Below the pieces are notes generated by a model. The model was given only the letters and a program-made list of their open reading frames with translations. It did not search any database and was not told the DNA's origin. Shown here one piece after another: positions 25,069-35,129 of a stretch of DNA of 64,000 nucleotides (positions are counted from its first letter, which is position 1; each line of letters starts with the position of its first letter). The DNA comes from Cytobacillus oceanisediminis. Its GTDB lineage: Bacteria; Bacillota; Bacilli; Bacillales; Cytobacillaceae. The position numbers and the translations under genes were made by a program. The stretch is taken from contig NZ_VLKI01000017.1 in NCBI RefSeq assembly GCF_007830235.1, positions 49,148-113,147 of the forward strand, read 5' to 3'.

Positions 25069-25850
25069 AACTTAATTTTCTCTGCTTTTGATGCAGCAAT
25101 CAGGGCTTCAATTCCATCTAAATCCCCGCTTTCAAACAGGTCAACGATCTTGCTTCCGACAATGACACCATCGCAGTGCCGATTCATTTCTTCAACATGG
25201 GAAGGCTCGGAGATTCCGAATCCGGCAAGGACCGGTATCGGGCTGACCTCCTTCACCATTTCGAGATGTTTGCCCAGTTCTTCATTAAACCCTTTTCTTG
25301 CACCAGTAATACCATTAACAGTTACGGCATATAAAAACCCTTTTCCCCTGGCTGCAATTTCCTGAATTCGCTCTATTGGGCTTGTTAAGGTCACAAGCCG
25401 AATAATCTCAATTCCTGACCTCTCCGCAATAGGCGCTATGATTTCTTCTTCCTCAGCAGGCAGGTCTGGCAAGATTAATCCATCCACACCTGCCTTAGAG
25501 GCATCAGCGATAAAATTCCCGATGCCATATGCCATGATTGGATTCATGTATGTCATGAAAACTATCGGGATATGGACAATTGGGCGAATCTCAGCAATTT
25601 TTGCCATAACCCCTCGAAGTGTTGTACCCGCTTGCAAAGCCCGGATTCCCGCCTGCTGGATAACAGGCCCATCTGCTACCGGATCTGAAAATGGGATTCC
25701 AATCTCAATAGCCGTTGCTCCCGATTTTTCAAGGAATGTTATTTTTTCAGCCAGTGTGTCCAAGCCGCCATCGCCAGCCATAATATATGGCACAAATGCT
25801 TTTTCATTATTTTGTTTCAGATTTTGAAATACTTTTTCGATCCGGTTCAT
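25065..25850 (-). CDS. trpA: Tryptophan synthase alpha subunit
   Basis: 261 aa, normal length. TIM barrel with the signature block [23 protein letters not shown] (catalytic Glu in the start and Asp in FSDP), [14 protein letters not shown] and [13 protein letters not shown]. It cleaves indole-3-glycerol phosphate to indole, which is channelled to TrpB. The ATG overlaps the TrpB stop (ATGA), and the gene closes the operon. Confidence 0.97.
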   Translation of the reverse strand: MNRIEKVFQNLKQNNEKAFVPYIMAGDGGLDTLAEKITFLEKSGATAIEIGIPFSDPVADGPVIQQAGIRALQAGTTLRGVMAKIAEIRPIVHIPIVFMTYMNPIMAYGIGNFIADASKAGVDGLILPDLPAEEEEIIAPIAERSGIEIIRLVTLTSPIERIQEIAARGKGFLYAVTVNGITGARKGFNEELGKHLEMVKEVSPIPVLAGFGISEPSHVEEMNRHCDGVIVGSKIVDLFESGDLDGIEALIAASKAEKIKL

Positions 25851-27052
25851 TTTCCTTCCCCTCCTAATCTAGCTCTTACTGTTTCTACGTCTTTGTCGCC
25901 TCTTCCTGACAAGCAGATGACAAGGCCTTCATCTTTTTTCATTTGCGGTGCCAGCTTCAAAGTATATGCAACAGCATGGGAGCTTTCCAATGCAGGAATA
26001 ATACCTTCAAGCTTGCATAGCAGCTTTAATGCCTCCATCGCTTCTTCATCTGTGATGGATTCATATTGTGCTCGTCCGCTATCTTTTAAATAGCTGTGCT
26101 CCGGGCCGACACCTGGGTAATCAAGGCCAGCTGAAATCGAATGGGCTTCCTGAATTTGCCCGTGCTCATCCTGCAATAAATACATGAGTGCTCCATGAAG
26201 GACTCCAGGAGATCCCTTTGTTAGTGATGCTGCATGCTTTTCAGTATCTGTTCCCAAGCCTGCTGCTTCTACGCCGACCATGCGGACACTTTTATCTTTT
26301 ATAAAAGGATAAAACATCCCCATCGAGTTGCTGCCCCCGCCGATGCAGGCTACAACTGCATCTGGCAGCTTTCCTTCTTTCTCAAGATATTGCTGCTTCG
26401 TTTCATTTCCTATAACACTTTGAAAGTCGCGGACAATCATTGGAAATGGATGCGGTCCCATGACAGACCCTAAAATATAATGAGTATCTTCAACGTTTGT
26501 TACCCAGTAGCGGAGTGCTTCGTTCACCGCATCCTTTAAAGTGGCGCTGCCTGATTTAACACCCACCACCTTTGCTCCGAGCAGTTCCATCCGAAATACG
26601 TTCAGCTGCTGCCTGCGAATATCCTCTTCACCCATAAAAATAATACATTCCAGATTCAATAGCGCACAAGCCGTTGCTGTAGCCACCCCATGCTGGCCTG
26701 CCCCCGTTTCGGCAACAATTTTCCGCTTGCCCATTCTGGCGGCTAGAAGCGCCTGGCCCAATGAATTGTTGATTTTATGTGCGCCTGTATGGTTTAAATC
26801 CTCCCGCTTAAGATAGATTTTCGCACCGCCGGCATATTTTGTGAGGTTATCAGCATAATATAATGGCGTTTCACGGCCGACATAATCCTTCAATAAAGCT
26901 TGAAGTTCCGCCTGGAAGCTCTTATCAGCACGCGCTTTTTTATATTCCTCTTCTAATTCAAGAATGGCCTGCATTAGGGTTTCCGGTACATATCTGCCCC
27001 CATATTCACCGAAGTGTCCCCGTTCATCTGGCAATGTGTATGTCACTGTCAT
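25847..27052 (-). CDS. trpB: Tryptophan synthase beta subunit
   Basis: 401 aa. Fold-type II PLP enzyme: the PLP lysine lies in [22 protein letters not shown] (about 90-111), the Glu in [16 protein letters not shown] and the phosphate loop in [12 protein letters not shown]. It joins indole to serine to make tryptophan. This is the usual TrpB1, which works with TrpA. Overlaps trpF (ATGA) upstream and trpA downstream. Confidence 0.97.
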   Translation of the reverse strand: MTVTYTLPDERGHFGEYGGRYVPETLMQAILELEEEYKKARADKSFQAELQALLKDYVGRETPLYYADNLTKYAGGAKIYLKREDLNHTGAHKINNSLGQALLAARMGKRKIVAETGAGQHGVATATACALLNLECIIFMGEEDIRRQQLNVFRMELLGAKVVGVKSGSATLKDAVNEALRYWVTNVEDTHYILGSVMGPHPFPMIVRDFQSVIGNETKQQYLEKEGKLPDAVVACIGGGSNSMGMFYPFIKDKSVRMVGVEAAGLGTDTEKHAASLTKGSPGVLHGALMYLLQDEHGQIQEAHSISAGLDYPGVGPEHSYLKDSGRAQYESITDEEAMEALKLLCKLEGIIPALESSHAVAYTLKLAPQMKKDEGLVICLSGRGDKDVETVRARLGGEGK

Positions 27053-27672
27053 TTTACTTCCTCCCTCTCCAAGCTTCTTGCTTTATCTATAAATCTTTCT
27101 ATTTTCCCAAGGTCTTTTTTCCCCTCTGTCTCTACCCCGCTGCTCACATCAACCATATACGGGTTAGCCGTTTTAATGCCTTCTGCCACATTGTCAGGAT
27201 TCAGCCCCCCAGCGAGGATAATCTTTTTATCTAAAAAATGTTTTTCGTTAAGAATGCTCCAATCAAATGAGACGCCGTTGCCTCCTCGATACTTCCCCTT
27301 TGGGCTATCCAGCAGGAAGTATTCACTTGAATACTCATCCAGCTTGGATAAATCTTCAGCCGAGCCAACGCTCAATGCTTTAATAACAGGAATAGAAAAT
27401 GCGCTGCTAAATTCAGGTGTTTCATCACCATGTAGCTGTATCACATTTATTCTTGTGATCTCTACAATTTTATCTATGTTTTCTTTTGTTTCATTTACAA
27501 ACACGCCGACTTTTAATAGATCCTCAGGAAGCTGGCGTATGATCTTCCCTGCTTCCTCCGGCTCAATTCTCCTCTTGCTTTGCGCAAAAACAAACCCCAG
27601 TGCATCTGCACCACTTTCAATAGCTGACAAAGCCGTTGCAATGTCCCTGATTCCGCAAATTTTTACTTTCAT
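27049..27672 (-). CDS. trpF: Phosphoribosylanthranilate isomerase
   Basis: 207 aa. Starts MKVKICGI with the catalytic Cys7; the catalytic Asp lies in [19 protein letters not shown] (about 125-143), followed by [12 protein letters not shown] and [15 protein letters not shown], the phosphate-binding end. It performs an Amadori rearrangement of phosphoribosylanthranilate. Overlaps trpC and trpB by 4 bp each, implying coupled translation. Confidence 0.97.
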   Translation of the reverse strand: MKVKICGIRDIATALSAIESGADALGFVFAQSKRRIEPEEAGKIIRQLPEDLLKVGVFVNETKENIDKIVEITRINVIQLHGDETPEFSSAFSIPVIKALSVGSAEDLSKLDEYSSEYFLLDSPKGKYRGGNGVSFDWSILNEKHFLDKKIILAGGLNPDNVAEGIKTANPYMVDVSSGVETEGKKDLGKIERFIDKARSLEREEVK

Positions 27673-28463
27673 TGTTTTACAGCCCCTCGTAAAGGAAGCT
27701 TCATGGCTTTCAGCAGCCCTTCCAAATTGTTTGATGTCATAAACGCTTCACCGACGAGAATGCCGTTTGCTCCTGCTGCAATGACCCGCTGCACATCTTC
27801 TTCCGTTTTGATGCCGCTCTCGCTGATCAGGAATCTGCCTGCCTTCTTAATAGCTGGAGCAAGCCTTTCCGTTACTTCAAGGTCCACTTCAAAGGTTTTT
27901 AAATTTCGATTATTGACACCAATTAATTTTGTTCCCGTTTCTAGTGCTGTTTCCAACTCTTCTTCATTATGGACCTCCATCAGCACCTCGAGCTCCTGCT
28001 CAAGAGCAAAATCGTAAAGCTCTTTCAGCCTTCCCCCGCCCATTGCGGCAACAATCAGTAAAATAAGATTCGCACCTGAAGCCTTGGCTTTTATAATTTG
28101 TGCCTCATCTATAATAAAATCTTTGCAAAGAACCGGCAGGTCAACCGTCTCCCTGACAGACGTTAAATCTGAAAAGCTGCCCTTAAAAAAGGTATTATCG
28201 GTTAAAACTGAAATCACATCTGCACCAAATTTTTTATAAAATAATGCCTGGTCTTCAGGCTTCTGAGAAATATTAATATCCCCTTTTGAAGGCGAAGCTC
28301 TTTTGAATTCAGCTATAACTGCCAGCTCATCACCTGCTTCAAGCCTGGAAATAAAGGAGCGCTTAGGGTGTTTATCAAGTGTCTGTGCCGCTTCTTTCCC
28401 TTTATGCAGCTCCATGATTTCCTTTCTTTTTTCAGTCAAAATTTTATCTAAAATGGTTTCCAT
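27669..28463 (-). CDS. trpC: Indole-3-glycerol phosphate synthase
   Basis: 264 aa. TIM barrel with VIAEFKRASPSKGDI (catalytic Lys), VLCKDFIID, LLIVAAMGGGRL, LIGVNNRNLKTFEVDLE, SESGI and ILVGEAFM blocks. It closes the indole ring from CdRP. It begins one base before the trpD stop and overlaps trpF. Confidence 0.97.
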   Translation of the reverse strand: METILDKILTEKRKEIMELHKGKEAAQTLDKHPKRSFISRLEAGDELAVIAEFKRASPSKGDINISQKPEDQALFYKKFGADVISVLTDNTFFKGSFSDLTSVRETVDLPVLCKDFIIDEAQIIKAKASGANLILLIVAAMGGGRLKELYDFALEQELEVLMEVHNEEELETALETGTKLIGVNNRNLKTFEVDLEVTERLAPAIKKAGRFLISESGIKTEEDVQRVIAAGANGILVGEAFMTSNNLEGLLKAMKLPLRGAVKQ

Positions 28464-29489
28464 TTAAATCACCTCTTTTTGAAAGCTTTTGCTTGCTTTA
28501 ATTAATTGTTGAAGTTTATCGAAAGCTGCTCCTGAGTCGATGCTTTCTCTTGCTATATCAATCCCTCTTTGAATGGTTTCTGCTTTACCTCCTGTAAAGA
28601 TACCGATTCCGGCATTCAGCAGTACCGTATCTCTTTTTGCCCCTTTTTCGCCTTTAAGGACATTTAAGAGAATCTCCGCATTTTCTCTGGAATCACCGCC
28701 TCTGATGGCGTCATTGCTGTAAACCGGCAGTCCAACCTCTTCTGGATGCAAAATCTTTTCGATTACTTTGCCATTGTCAAGTATAGCCAGGTGATTTTCT
28801 CCCTGCAGCGAGGCTTCATCCATATAACCAGCACCATTTAGGACAACAGCCCGTTTTCTGCCCAATGTTTTCAACACTTCTGCGAACATCATGGTATAAT
28901 CTCTTCGGTAAATGCCAAGGAGCTGGTTTTCAAGTTCAACAGGATTTGTCAGGGGACCGATTAAGTTAAATGTCGTCGGAATTCTTAAATCCTTGCGCAC
29001 CTTCATGATTCTCTTAATGTTTGGATGCACATGGGGAGCAAACAGGAATGCAATTCCGATTTCCCCGAGGATCTCTTCTGTTCGTTCCGGTGAATGATTC
29101 AAATTGATTCCCAGATGCTCCAGTACGTCAGCACTGCCGGTTTTGCTGGAAACGCTTCTGTTCCCATGCTTGGCAACAGGGATTCCTGCTCCGGCAATCA
29201 CAAATGCCGAAGTGGAACTGATATTAAAGCTGCTTGATCCATCTCCGCCTGTACCGCAATTATCCAAAACATTGGGAATCTTCTTGCTAAATGTTAATGA
29301 TTTATCCCTCATTGCTCTTACAATCCCTGCAATTTCGTCAACCGTTTCCCCTTTCGTCTTAAGGCTGACCATAAAAGCGGCTATTTCACTATCTGTTACA
29401 TCATTGGAAAATATAGTATCCATTGCTTCCTTCATTTCTGATTCTGTTAAAGACTCTCTATCAGATAACCGTTGCAGTATTGTTTTCAT
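28464..29489 (-). CDS. trpD: Anthranilate phosphoribosyltransferase
   Basis: 341 aa from ATG 29489; the longer frame to 29600 only reads through trpG. Glycine-rich PRPP motif DNCGTGGDGSSSFNIST (about 77-93), KHGNRSVSSKTGSADVLE (about 105-122) and NPVELENQLLGIY are diagnostic. It transfers phosphoribose to anthranilate. It overlaps trpG by 29 bp. Confidence 0.96.
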   Translation of the reverse strand: MKTILQRLSDRESLTESEMKEAMDTIFSNDVTDSEIAAFMVSLKTKGETVDEIAGIVRAMRDKSLTFSKKIPNVLDNCGTGGDGSSSFNISSTSAFVIAGAGIPVAKHGNRSVSSKTGSADVLEHLGINLNHSPERTEEILGEIGIAFLFAPHVHPNIKRIMKVRKDLRIPTTFNLIGPLTNPVELENQLLGIYRRDYTMMFAEVLKTLGRKRAVVLNGAGYMDEASLQGENHLAILDNGKVIEKILHPEEVGLPVYSNDAIRGGDSRENAEILLNVLKGEKGAKRDTVLLNAGIGIFTGGKAETIQRGIDIARESIDSGAAFDKLQQLIKASKSFQKEVI

Positions 29490-30072
29490 GTTTCTTTTCC
29501 CTCCCGATTGTTTGTAAAAAGTTTTCCAATATCTTTTTGCCAAGGTCCGTTCCCACTGACTCCGGATGAAATTGTAAACCGTAAAGCGGATATGCTTCAT
29601 GCTTGATGGCCATTATTTCATTATCATCCATGGATCTTGCCAACACTTTAAAGCTGCCTGGCAAAGTACCGGATTGGATGATTAAGGAATGGTATCGCAT
29701 GATATTAATAGGCTGTGGCATGTATTGAAACAGCTGCGAACCATTATGCTTCAGGTTTGAAACCTTGCCATGCATGATTTTCCTGGCTTTTTCGATTTTG
29801 GCGCCAAATGCATAGCCGATTGCCTGATGGCCTAGGCAAATCCCGAGAATAGGCACCTCTTTATAGAAGTTCCGAATCACTTCTACCATTATCCCAGCAT
29901 GTTCCGGCCTGCCTGGCCCCGGCGAAAGCACAATTGCCTCAGGATCCAGTTTTTCTATTTCTTCAAGGTTAACTTGGTCATTGCGGACAACTTTAATCTC
30001 TTCCCCAAGCTCCCCTAAATATTGATAAAGGTTATAAGTGAATGAATCATAATTATCAATCAGCAAAATCAT
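29461..30072 (-). CDS. trpG: Anthranilate synthase glutamine amidotransferase component
   Basis: 203 aa class I glutamine amidotransferase. Nucleophile in PILGICLGHQAIG (Cys about 79), His/Glu in LQFHPESVGT (about 168-175), oxyanion block LSPGPGRPEHAG. It supplies ammonia to TrpE. In B. subtilis this activity comes from pabA in the folate operon, so a trpG inside the trp operon is a difference from that model. It may also serve p-aminobenzoate synthesis if no other pabA exists. Confidence 0.94.
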   Translation of the reverse strand: MILLIDNYDSFTYNLYQYLGELGEEIKVVRNDQVNLEEIEKLDPEAIVLSPGPGRPEHAGIMVEVIRNFYKEVPILGICLGHQAIGYAFGAKIEKARKIMHGKVSNLKHNGSQLFQYMPQPINIMRYHSLIIQSGTLPGSFKVLARSMDDNEIMAIKHEAYPLYGLQFHPESVGTDLGKKILENFLQTIGREKKHENNTATVI

Positions 30073-31463
30073 TTTTTATCCTCCAAAAATGCTTTTAGTT
30101 TATGAAGTGTTTCTTCATATTCTTTTTCAGGAACCGAATCATGGACAATCCCCGCACCAGCCTGTATATATGCATTGCCATCTTTAATGACCATGGTTCT
30201 GATCGCAAGAGCGAAATCCATATTGCCATTTCCGGAAAAATAGCCGACTGCCCCGGAATAGATTCCTCTTTTAACTTTTTCAAGTTCATTAATGATTTCC
30301 ATTGCCCTTATTTTCGGTGCTCCGGATACTGTCCCGGCAGGCAAGCATGCGATTAAGGCGTCAATGGCTGAGTAAGGGTTTTTCAGCTTGCCTCCAACTT
30401 CTGAGACCAGGTGCATAACATGCTTATATCTTTCGATTACCATGTTTTTTTCAATAGTGATTGAACCAAATTCACAGACACGGCCAAGGTCATTGCGGCC
30501 GAGATCCAGGAGCATACGATGCTCGGCAAGCTCCTTTTCATCTTCTTTTAAGCTTTTTTCAAGCAGAAGATCTTCTGCTTCCGTTTTCCCTCTTGGCCTC
30601 GTTCCAGCAATGGGGTTTGTTATCACCTTATCGCCAGTTGCTTTGATGAGGCTTTCGGGTGATGCTCCAGCAACCGCATAATCCTCAAAGTCAAGATAAT
30701 ACATATATGGCGACGGGTTTTGCACTCTTAATTTTCGGTAAAAGGAGAAAGGGTCGCCTGTCATTTCAGCCTTCAATCGCTGTGACAGAACCACTTGAAA
30801 AATGTCGCCCTCTTCGATGTATTGCTTTGCTTTTTTTACTTTGTCAACAAAGTCTTCTTTTGAAGTGGAAGCTTTAAAATCAGTTAGAGCAGCCTCTTTG
30901 GATTCCATTTTCCTGTTTTCATTTTGGATTTCAGCCTTTCTTTTTTCCACTTTTTGGCGAAGTCGCGATATATCCGTTTTTTCAGTCAAAGGCATTGCGA
31001 CAAGGTAAACCTTTTGCTCCAGATGGTCAAACACAGCTACCTCTTCAAAAAACAAAAGGTGAACATCCGGAACATTCAACTCATCCTCCGGCATATAACC
31101 GATCTCCTCGTACTGCCTAATAACATCATAGCCTGCATAGCCAACAGCTCCTCCGCAAAACGGAAATCGTTCAAGCTGCGGTCTATTCACTTCCGGCATA
31201 AGTTTCTTTAATACATCGAGGGGTTTTTCAGAAAAAACCTCTTCGCTTTCCTCTGTTGTAACTGTTGTATGGCTTCCTTCTCCCTTAAGCTCCATCACAG
31301 GATCCGCCCCAATGAATGAATACCTGCCTGACTTTTCATGCTTTAATGAGCTTTCGAAAAGGAACTTCTTTTTCCCGCTCATTCTTTGGTAAATTAAAAT
31401 TGGTGTTAATGTATCACCCTCAAGCTCTTCGATCATATGTGGCTCATCAATCATCGTCTTCAA
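30069..31463 (-). CDS. trpE: Anthranilate synthase component I
   Basis: 464 aa chorismate-utilising enzyme. N-terminal feedback domain has the LLESS-like LFESS (about 35), where tryptophan binds. The catalytic half has GDIFQVVLSQRL, ITNPIAGTRPRG, HRMLLDLGRNDLGRV, GTVSGAPKIRAMEII and AGAGIVHDSVPEKEYEE. It makes anthranilate from chorismate with ammonia from TrpG. First gene of trpEGDCFBA, directly behind two T-box riboswitches. Confidence 0.96.
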   Translation of the reverse strand: MKTMIDEPHMIEELEGDTLTPILIYQRMSGKKKFLFESSLKHEKSGRYSFIGADPVMELKGEGSHTTVTTEESEEVFSEKPLDVLKKLMPEVNRPQLERFPFCGGAVGYAGYDVIRQYEEIGYMPEDELNVPDVHLLFFEEVAVFDHLEQKVYLVAMPLTEKTDISRLRQKVEKRKAEIQNENRKMESKEAALTDFKASTSKEDFVDKVKKAKQYIEEGDIFQVVLSQRLKAEMTGDPFSFYRKLRVQNPSPYMYYLDFEDYAVAGASPESLIKATGDKVITNPIAGTRPRGKTEAEDLLLEKSLKEDEKELAEHRMLLDLGRNDLGRVCEFGSITIEKNMVIERYKHVMHLVSEVGGKLKNPYSAIDALIACLPAGTVSGAPKIRAMEIINELEKVKRGIYSGAVGYFSGNGNMDFALAIRTMVIKDGNAYIQAGAGIVHDSVPEKEYEETLHKLKAFLEDKK

Positions 31464-31489
31464 GTTTTTTCTCCTCCAGTTCGTTTACA

Positions 31490-31790
31490 GAAATAAAAAA
31501 AGTCCCCTATACACACAGGAATTGTGTGTATAGAGGACGTATCTTGTGACCGTGGTGCCACCTCATTTTAGAGCAGCTAGCTGCTCCCTCTTCGGGTACG
31601 GATTAGATAAATCATAAATCGATACCCTATCCTTTTAACGGTGGAGACCGTGCTTTCCTACTGATTTCAGAAAGCCTCTCGCAAGTCCATTCGATTGATT
31701 TTCCGTACCGGGTTCCCACCTGCCCCGGCTCTCTGGAACGGAAAGTATCAATGTACTCCTCTTGCTCAACGATTTAAAGCTATAAAGTTT
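31490..31790 (-). promoter_or_regulatory. T-box riboswitch 2 (tRNA-Trp), proximal to trpE
   Basis: Minus strand: stem I with specifier codon TGG in GAATGGACTT (about 31690), T-box core GAGGTGGCACCACGG (about 31551-31565) and a terminator built from GTCCTCTATACACACA and TGTGTGTATAGGGGAC with a seven-T run (to about 31494). Uncharged tRNA-Trp should favour the antiterminator and turn the operon on. Confidence 0.93.
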
Positions 31791-31796
31791 TAAATA

Positions 31797-32081
31797 AAAT
31801 AAAAAAAGGGCTCCCCGTCTTAAAAAGGACGAGAAACCCGTGGTGCCACCTTCATTAGCTGAAATTTCAGCTCACTTTAACAGATATCAAAACGAAAAAC
31901 GCTTGAATATCTGTCCCTTGTAACGATGAGACCGTTCGCCAAAGCCTACTGCTTTAAAAGGTTCGGTTTGGAGGCTCGAAAGTCCATTCACTTCAGCATT
32001 CGCACTGATTTGCACCAACCATCAGCTCTCTAAAGCTTCCGCAGAAGTTACTACTCTTTGTCATTGCCTTTCGATATATTG
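31797..32081 (-). promoter_or_regulatory. T-box riboswitch 1 (tRNA-Trp), distal
   Basis: A second complete T-box: GGTTGGTGCAAATC loop in stem I, specifier TGG in GTGAATGGACTTTC (about 31983), core AAGGTGGCACCACGGG (about 31837-31852) and a terminator GGGTTTCTCGTC / GACGGGGAGCCC with seven T. Two T-boxes in series make a stricter tryptophan switch; tandem trp T-boxes are known in some Bacillus species. Confidence 0.93.
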
Positions 32082-32087
32082 CTTATT

Positions 32088-32116
32088 ATAATATTCCGAT
32101 AAATAAAAAATGTCAA
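32088..32116 (-). promoter_or_regulatory. Promoter of the trp operon
   Basis: Minus strand TTGACA (32116-32111), 17-bp spacer, TATTAT (32093-32088), placing the start near 32081 at the head of T-box 1. Confidence 0.8.
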
Positions 32117-32134
32117 GGGATGAACAAGAAATTT

Positions 32135-32776
32135 TTATAAAAGTGCTTTTTCCAGCTTCTCTCTCCAAACATCAGCAAGCTCCTGAACTTCCAGCAATTC
32201 CTCGACTGCTTTCCGGTTTTTGCGGTTATGAAACAGTGTAAAATTTGCATCAAGGACCGATATATTTCCCTGTTTTCTTTCCACCAGCTTAAGGCAGGAA
32301 TCATCTCCCACACTTCCTTCTTCAAGCACCCTAAAAAAATAACCGGTATACCCTGTTTCGACAATTCTGCCCAGAAGCTGGTCTTCACCGTTATGCTTCG
32401 ATATGGTTGAACATGGAATGCGTCCCTGTGTTATTTGCACCATTGCTTCCCCCAGTGAAAAAATATCCCCAATAAAAACATCCTTTTCAATCATATTGCT
32501 TACACAAATATTTTCGCCAAAGGACGGCGGATTGAAAACCTTCTTGAATTCTTTTTCCCACATTTGATAATGTTCATAAGGATAAAGGCAGACAGCCCTG
32601 TCAGGACCGCCATGGAAATCTGTATTTGCCACGCCATCTCCGATAAAACCTTCTTTCGTTAATAAAGCAGCCACTGTTTTACTTTTGCCAATCCCTGATA
32701 TCTCCATTTGACTTTTCCAATAATGTGCTTTTGGCTTTCCAACGCTTAAAGATTTGATGATCCCCTTTGTCTCCAT
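32135..32776 (-). CDS. MOSC-domain protein (YiiM family)
   Basis: 213 aa. The beta-barrel MOSC domain covers about residues 15-165, with DFHGGPDRAVCLYPYEHY (about 54-71), FGENICVSNM and the conserved cysteine in GRIPCSTIS (about 120-128). A C-terminal three-helix extension follows (about 170-213). YiiM/YcbX-type proteins work with molybdenum cofactor in reducing N-hydroxylated compounds. No partner reductase is adjacent. Its 3' end carries the trp promoter. Alternative: other MOSC sulfur-carrier roles. Confidence 0.9.
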   Translation of the reverse strand: METKGIIKSLSVGKPKAHYWKSQMEISGIGKSKTVAALLTKEGFIGDGVANTDFHGGPDRAVCLYPYEHYQMWEKEFKKVFNPPSFGENICVSNMIEKDVFIGDIFSLGEAMVQITQGRIPCSTISKHNGEDQLLGRIVETGYTGYFFRVLEEGSVGDDSCLKLVERKQGNISVLDANFTLFHNRKNRKAVEELLEVQELADVWREKLEKALL

Positions 32777-32956
32777 TATATTCCCCTCGCCTAGTTCACT
32801 TTTCCTTATATTTTAACTCTTTCTTTTTAGCACATCGTAACATTTATTTCCATAATTTGATTTTTCCCATAAAAAGACAGAGCTTTTTCTAATTAGTTTT
32901 ACGGCAAAAAGCCCATATTAATATTAGTTTGATTAACGAAAAGGAAGGTAAGAAAT

Positions 32957-34216
32957 ATGGAGCATGTTGAAAATTTACAATCCGTAAATTCCAAAGCTAA
33001 AAAGAAGTCCGGAGATGATGTTCATAACCAAAAATGGGCCATTCTTTCACTTTCTTCAATTCCTCTCGTTATGACCCTTGGAAATTCCATGTTAATTCCT
33101 GTATTGCCGGAAATGGAAAACACACTAAATATTTCAGCATTCCAATCAAGCATGATTATAACAGTATACAGTATTGTAGCGATAATCTTAATTCCAATCG
33201 CCGGCTTTTTATCGGATCATATCGGCCGTAAAAAGGTAATCATTCCAAGTCTTCTCATTGCGGGAATTGGGGGGCTCATCTCAGGATGGGCTGCTTGGAA
33301 AGTGGAGGATGCCTACTGGATTATATTGGCCGGCAGGGCTTTGCAGGGGGTTGGTGCTGCGGGTGCGGCACCAATTGTTATGCCATTGGTCGGTGATATG
33401 TTTAAGAATGATGATGAGGTAAGCAGCTCGCTCGGTCTAATCGAAACCTCCAATACATTTGGGAAAGTCTTGTCACCTATTCTTGGTGCCTTTTTGGCAG
33501 GATTTATTTGGTTTTTGCCGTTTTTTTCTTTTCCGTTTTTTTGTACGATATCAATATTACTGGTGTTTTTTCTAGTTAAAACGCCAAAAAAACGTGAAGA
33601 ACCCCTGCCATTGAAGAAATTTTGGGGAAATATTAAGGATACCTTTAAGAACAACGGCAAATGGCTCTACGCTATCTTTTTTATTGGCGCTATTCTTATG
33701 TTTGTACTTTTTGGAATCCTTTTTTATTTATCTGATGTGCTGGAAAAAATATATGATATTAAAGATGTTAAAAAAGGGCTGCTCCTTGCTGTCCCACTGG
33801 GTGCCCTTTGCATTTCATCCTACTTGACGGGAAAAAAAATAAAAGAAAATAAAATTCTGATGAAGTGGATTATCTTTTTAGGTTCTGTTTTGGTTGCTGC
33901 TGCAACTGCCATTCTCAGTTTTTCAAACAATATGTGGTTTATGATCGGCATGTTCCTATTTGCCGGTATTGGAATTGGGGTTGCCCTCCCCTCTTTGGAC
34001 GCTCTTATTACAGAAGGGATTGAAAAAGAGGAAAGAGGAACCATTACATCCATATACAGCTCTATGAGATTTATTGGAGTTGCGGCAGGCCCCCCGGCAA
34101 TTGCAATCCTTATGAAGTACTCGGACAAGGCGCTTTTTTATATATTAAGTGCCATAACCTTTCTTGCAGCTCTGGCCACTATTATGGCGATTAAGCCCGA
34201 TAAAAATGAATCATAA
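32957..34216 (+). CDS. MFS transporter, DHA1-type multidrug efflux-like
   Basis: 419 aa with 12 predicted helices. Motif A of the facilitator family is GFLSDHIGRKKVI (about 82-94) and the Arg/Gly-rich helix 4 segment is ILAGRALQGVGAAGAAP (about 122-138), as in drug/proton antiporters such as Bmr/Blt. ATG after AAAAGGAAGGTAAGAAAT. The substrate is unknown. A bidirectional terminator separates it from the convergent hydrolase gene. Confidence 0.87.
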   Translation: MEHVENLQSVNSKAKKKSGDDVHNQKWAILSLSSIPLVMTLGNSMLIPVLPEMENTLNISAFQSSMIITVYSIVAIILIPIAGFLSDHIGRKKVIIPSLLIAGIGGLISGWAAWKVEDAYWIILAGRALQGVGAAGAAPIVMPLVGDMFKNDDEVSSSLGLIETSNTFGKVLSPILGAFLAGFIWFLPFFSFPFFCTISILLVFFLVKTPKKREEPLPLKKFWGNIKDTFKNNGKWLYAIFFIGAILMFVLFGILFYLSDVLEKIYDIKDVKKGLLLAVPLGALCISSYLTGKKIKENKILMKWIIFLGSVLVAAATAILSFSNNMWFMIGMFLFAGIGIGVALPSLDALITEGIEKEERGTITSIYSSMRFIGVAAGPPAIAILMKYSDKALFYILSAITFLAALATIMAIKPDKNES

Positions 34217-34257
34217 AAAAAATCCGTATCGAGGCTTGCCGATACGGATTTTTTTAT
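34214..34257. terminator. Bidirectional terminator between MFS and hydrolase genes
   Basis: AAATCCGTATCG and CGATACGGATTT form a 12-bp stem with A/T runs on both sides. Confidence 0.9.
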
Positions 34258-35018
34258 TAATTAAACTGCTGCTGAACAAAACCGGTTATAACCTGATTAA
34301 ACAGCTGCCACTTCTTGGTTGGCACCTGATGGGAAACACCTTTGATAATGGCAGTCTGGAAGCTGACATATCTTCTGTAGCTTCTTATGTGCTGATTCAC
34401 AAAGTCTCTTGAACCGTATATAAGGAGAAGGGGCACATTCAGGTTCTGAAGGCGGTCTGTACATGAATAATGAAGGGATCTATCATAAGACTCAAACCAC
34501 ATATTAAGGTTTGCTTTTTTCATGTGATCCAGTATTTCGTTTCTTACCTCTTTATCATTTGTATGGCTTGTCGCTATAATATATCGGAGAAAACCGGGAA
34601 AGTGTTTTACAAAATACATCCCCAGTATATGCTCATACCTGAATGCCTCTGATAAAACCTCCGGAAACCCTCCAGAAAGAATGACACCCAGAGTCCTTTC
34701 AGGAAAAGAAAGAGCAAACTCCTGTGCAATTGCCCCGCCGGAGGAATATCCCAGTATTACGGCTTTGTCGATATTCAAGTGATCCAAAACAGCCCTAATT
34801 TCCTCAGCATAGCCAAGTATCGTTACTTTTTTTTCAGGACCCGTTGTATCTCCATTTCCGCTCAAATCGGGAAAAATAACTTGAAAATGTTCCGCTAAGA
34901 GGCCCTGATAATAAAAAACCTTCCTTCCCATCGCAGGAGGATGTATAAAAATGATCGGTACGCCATGACCTTTGATTTCGTAAAAAATATTGGTATCACC
35001 ATTAAGAACTGCAGGCAC
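34257..35018 (-). CDS. Alpha/beta hydrolase
   Basis: 253 aa. Oxyanion segment FIHPPAMGRK (about 25), nucleophile elbow ILGYSSGGAIAQ (Ser about 92, GxSxG), acid in LLLIYGSRDFVNQH (Asp about 205) and the catalytic His in KGVSHQVPT (about 230). A cytoplasmic esterase/lipase-like fold; the substrate cannot be told. Monocistronic. Confidence 0.88.
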   Translation of the reverse strand: MPAVLNGDTNIFYEIKGHGVPIIFIHPPAMGRKVFYYQGLLAEHFQVIFPDLSGNGDTTGPEKKVTILGYAEEIRAVLDHLNIDKAVILGYSSGGAIAQEFALSFPERTLGVILSGGFPEVLSEAFRYEHILGMYFVKHFPGFLRYIIATSHTNDKEVRNEILDHMKKANLNMWFESYDRSLHYSCTDRLQNLNVPLLLIYGSRDFVNQHIRSYRRYVSFQTAIIKGVSHQVPTKKWQLFNQVITGFVQQQFN

Positions 35019-35129
35019 TTTAAATCGTCCTTTCTATTCCTCAATCAATAATATTAGCCGCGCCCTTTTTATATAAAAAATGGGACAGTCTTAGTCTGCC
35101 CCATTTCGGTAAATACTTTTTTTCCAACA

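Noticed and set aside
24770..25099. N-terminal extension of the SsuB-like ATPase to 25099
   Set aside because: It would read through the trp terminator, MITE copy C and the consensus promoter. The ATG at 24772 has a ribosome site and matches family length.
29490..29600. Longer TrpD start at 29600
   Set aside because: The extra 37 codons lie inside trpG and do not resemble the TrpD N-terminus; ATG 29489 fits.
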